Shown piece by piece: positions 12,501-14,006 of a stretch of DNA of 14,006 nt. The translations under genes were made by a program, and so were the position numbers. Every line of letters starts with the position of its first letter. Positions within the stretch are counted from its first letter, which is position 1. The notes beneath the pieces were generated by a model. That model saw only the letters and a program-made list of their open reading frames with translations. It did not search any database and was not told the origin of the DNA. Source of the DNA: CAWACC01 sp964390695 (GTDB lineage Bacteria > Chlamydiota > Chlamydiia > Chlamydiales > Parachlamydiaceae); contig CAYMKI010000079.1 in the NCBI GenBank assembly GCA_964390695.1, positions 1 to 14,006 of the forward strand, written 5' to 3'.

Positions 12501-14006
12501 TCGCTCGCGGGCTGTTGTTTCAAAGCCTCAAGTTAGAGGGATTTTCGGAGAAGCTCTTAGATTTTCTGAAAAAAAAATATGAACACTTCTGGGTACATCA
12601 TCATATCCAAGGCATGGTGTTTATCCTCAAAATAGCGCATCAGCTGCATGGTTTTTGTCCGGAAAACCCCTTCTACAAAGATACCTTGCAAAAGCTCCAA
12701 AATTTACTGACCACAAAAGGCTTAGAAGCGCATGAGAAGATCTGGATTTATGTCGAATTGCTCTCTCAGCTGAGAGATAAAACTGAGTTGAATGAGGAGG
12801 ATGTGTTGCATCTTATGGTTGGCAACCTCTTTCTTGAGGAAAATCGCCATCACACTTCATCTGTGGTAGATCCAGTAGAGCTGAAGCGCGCTAGAGAATC
12901 CCTACCCCTCCACTTGCACCAGATCGAATCTTTTCTGGTCAAAGACGGACAGCCCAATCAGCATCTGTTAAATAAAATAGTTAAAGTCATGAGGCCTCAT
13001 GTGGCAGGAGAACTGGGTTGGCAGTTCGACACAGCAGACATGGAATTTCCTGCTTTCTCCACACAGGATGGTCAGCATCAGCTCTACCCCTTGCTGGCAA
13101 CGCTGATTTCTAATGCTCAAGGGCTTATTCCGTTGAATCTCCGTAACCAACCGGTCTTCACGGAATTATTCCCCACTATCGAAATGTGCCGCTATCTTCC
13201 TGGCAATGTCTATGCTTTCGAAGATATCGACAAGCAAGAAGTGCGCGTGGCTTTAAAAGATAAGGAGTTGATTGTAGAGAAAAAACTCCGTTTTGAAGGG
13301 CAAGAGGGATGGTATCGGTATCTTTCCCCAACCACCTTCCTTAAAATGACAGGGGAGGGTATTCCTAGTAGCATGATAGGCACCCGTCAATTGGTTGAAC
13401 AATATACACACTGGAAAGCCTTACCTCACAAACCGGACGGCTCTGCCTGTGTTTTGGCGGTCGATAAACACTCACTTCTACCTATCTATGAATTTAATGG
13501 CGTGGTACTGGATCCTAGGGCAGCTCAAGAGGAAATTAAAAAAAAACTCAAAGCAGATATTGAACAACTGCAAAAAAAAGTGATTGAGTTCGCCATTTCC
13601 GGAACAGTTTATCAGATAGAAAAGCAAAATTTGGAAAAGAACAGCGTCTTCTCTTCCGAATCTACCTATTTTATGATTCACAGCATCCAGGATATCGAAA
13701 ACGGGTTGATCTTATCCAAACCCTCCAACTTGCTATCTCATTTTGAAGACATTGCCTTCATCCACGAGTGGTATGATAACAACAAACAATTGAAATTTAT
13801 TGAACTGCCCCGATTTCAGCTTTCATTTAAGCCCGATAGCCGAGAGCTTAAGCGCCTGCTGTGCGAGCAACTTCCCGGTTATTATTTAAATCCTGCACGG
13901 TCTGTTCCTGCACTAGGAAGTTATTCGCATTACTTATGCTTAGAAAATGAGAAAGGGCAGCAAAAGGTCATCCTAGCGCAACAGGTATTTAAGGCGCCGG
14001 AAAAAA
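9599..14006 (+). CDS. Giant protein, N-terminal 1,469 residues (DUF3638-like, with putative cysteine-protease domain); runs off the window
   Basis: The frame is open from ATG 9599 to the window end without a stop. The start is fixed by an in-frame TAG at 9587-9589 and a weak AGG (9588-9590) eight bases upstream. No signal peptide or membrane segment is seen. Residues about 265-430 look like a separate domain: LLILGGWKGNPGHAIYYEI (His280), FRLYNTGAG (Asn300), and GPQKTGVCTWKSLMAWM (Gln402, Cys407). The order His-Asn-Gln-Cys resembles Ulp1/CE-clan cysteine proteases. The middle is long, helical and unrecognised, with a coiled coil near 1310-1331. Near 1402 the motif ELPRFQLSF followed by LPGYYLN and YLCLENEKGQQKVIL recalls the region before the P-loop-like DUF3638 domain of very large eukaryotic and chlamydial proteins; those are often labelled ubiquitinyl hydrolase by automated annotation. 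The DUF3638 part itself would lie past the window. GC content appears higher than in the flanking spacer, as expected for coding DNA. The reading frame is certain; the family and the protease site are inferences. Confidence 0.8.
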   Translation, partial: MLSNATPEYLDKMIHFLSALDRGLSNGEQTPGEKTSLHEKIPTPLTTQSTEHKAGGGYSIENARHIVISYLKDTECQSKYKTQHHKILQIYQHLVRLSSRDQNLMGGIDTQALEAISPKEPKLLDLQEMLDADVFIPAPPEECLFKSEEQVVTPYASDDRTEAYVFQPSSNLKAPSNRLLFHIHADEFGNASQLQGMYESQEIFQYLSNYIQQTPNGSQITKETLQSLRNVLEIQADESDSYHRDKLPAVIKTAQSKIVQAFENQTPLLILGGWKGNPGHAIYYEIVPQSNNTAAFRLYNTGAGVNYHDHAQKGTQVKYHAYTEWQGIDRQKLESPYFLEALYELRTYTATNKGRITGGRSDRLSHTNFCEEDVYQGLKALLQPQTTNSEPEFNPHLLIGPQKTGVCTWKSLMAWMRTKMPLNDYKRFKCDIKLQSLRDFVQSQPKTIAPQDWRLVLKSHQNLCRSLMQLYKQNLIGNEYLKSAQQILKPIAAWIQQNADSRLVIRKDVVDFTYLPPAEGAYFEIPAYPTGALQVNDTSSTAAAQQPWLNLIPEFKCISFDDPAQIEESFRETLALANTAWEIGEDSALHISLMEKITDLSVDDEFWKKASQEKPEKAQKLIVQLGGLSELLFKSCFTIPEAHLVTPEKQYAFQKIQYLQQLLLGNFISNTRSISLMIKYRSLQARIRLLEDLLYSMPNAKMQKDLAYMDQKLFPEWSKSHYKTRSFRAHNARAYSREELTLEKFFFEQCKPTLELIAKNDPDFSRKKLEEQQAILFASELLPDWAKALRNTQLAAIYLVKDQVGSLVQVNRQEDFLLNFQVKEKIDACSYETYYEVNIECKGLRDDNLKTPAEDDYLKFCKNALYYTPGQYPKLYTSSINNFVAGIIEYGFFLAEKEYTDQSLPAINAVLKMKNKNLINLEVEEFRDLVRLFLVSGLQQVEVLEYFTKYPEKFEDTDYRTLFHVSLFARGLLFQSLKLEGFSEKLLDFLKKKYEHFWVHHHIQGMVFILKIAHQLHGFCPENPFYKDTLQKLQNLLTTKGLEAHEKIWIYVELLSQLRDKTELNEEDVLHLMVGNLFLEENRHHTSSVVDPVELKRARESLPLHLHQIESFLVKDGQPNQHLLNKIVKVMRPHVAGELGWQFDTADMEFPAFSTQDGQHQLYPLLATLISNAQGLIPLNLRNQPVFTELFPTIEMCRYLPGNVYAFEDIDKQEVRVALKDKELIVEKKLRFEGQEGWYRYLSPTTFLKMTGEGIPSSMIGTRQLVEQYTHWKALPHKPDGSACVLAVDKHSLLPIYEFNGVVLDPRAAQEEIKKKLKADIEQLQKKVIEFAISGTVYQIEKQNLEKNSVFSSESTYFMIHSIQDIENGLILSKPSNLLSHFEDIAFIHEWYDNNKQLKFIELPRFQLSFKPDSRELKRLLCEQLPGYYLNPARSVPALGSYSHYLCLENEKGQQKVILAQQVFKAPEK

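Overview
The window reads as part of an AT-rich chromosome of an amoeba-associated intracellular bacterium, most likely a parachlamydial relative (Parachlamydia, Protochlamydia or Neochlamydia type). This rests on gene content: two paralogous F-box-like proteins, a eukaryote-type Ntn amidase (acid ceramidase/NAAA-like) with an Inc-like double hydrophobic segment, and the first 1,469 codons of a giant protein that I place, from recall, near the DUF3638 family. No ribosomal or other phylogenetic marker is present, so the assignment is an inference.

Layout: (1) 1-98, the 3' part of a CAU-anticodon tRNA and a clean intrinsic terminator. (2) 133-1451, a decayed REP-associated tyrosine transposase element bounded by 24-nt inverted repeats; it holds a C-terminal transposase remnant and an apparently intact four-helix-bundle/suffix-domain gene with its own GGAC/GTCC repeat array. 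(3) 1512-5132, an island of eukaryotic-like genes: F-box protein (minus), amidase (plus) and a second F-box protein (plus), separated by strong palindromes and degenerate CAGGAT repeats. (4) 5192-6823 minus, a TPR plus beta-propeller (glycosidase-like fold) protein cut in two by a single in-frame TAG. (5) 6917-9162 minus, an unrecognised gene remnant, then a cryptochrome/photolyase of the Fe-S-type bacterial (6-4) photolyase family in which all four cluster cysteines appear to be missing, preceded by an SRPBCC protein in a likely two-gene operon. (6) 9166-9598, an AT-rich spacer with a decayed CACAGAG/CTCTGTG repeat. (7) 9599 to the end, a giant ORF still open at the window edge, with a His-Asn-Gln-Cys arrangement like that of Ulp1/CE-clan cysteine proteases near its N-terminus.

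How the genes may fit together: the F-box proteins, the membrane-anchored amidase and the giant protein look like tools aimed at host ubiquitin and lipid pathways. SRPBCC and photolyase form a light/DNA-repair pair. The transposase, four-helix and short-period repeats mark the intergenic space as a landing site for small repeat-forming elements. Most functional statements are based on motif recognition by eye.
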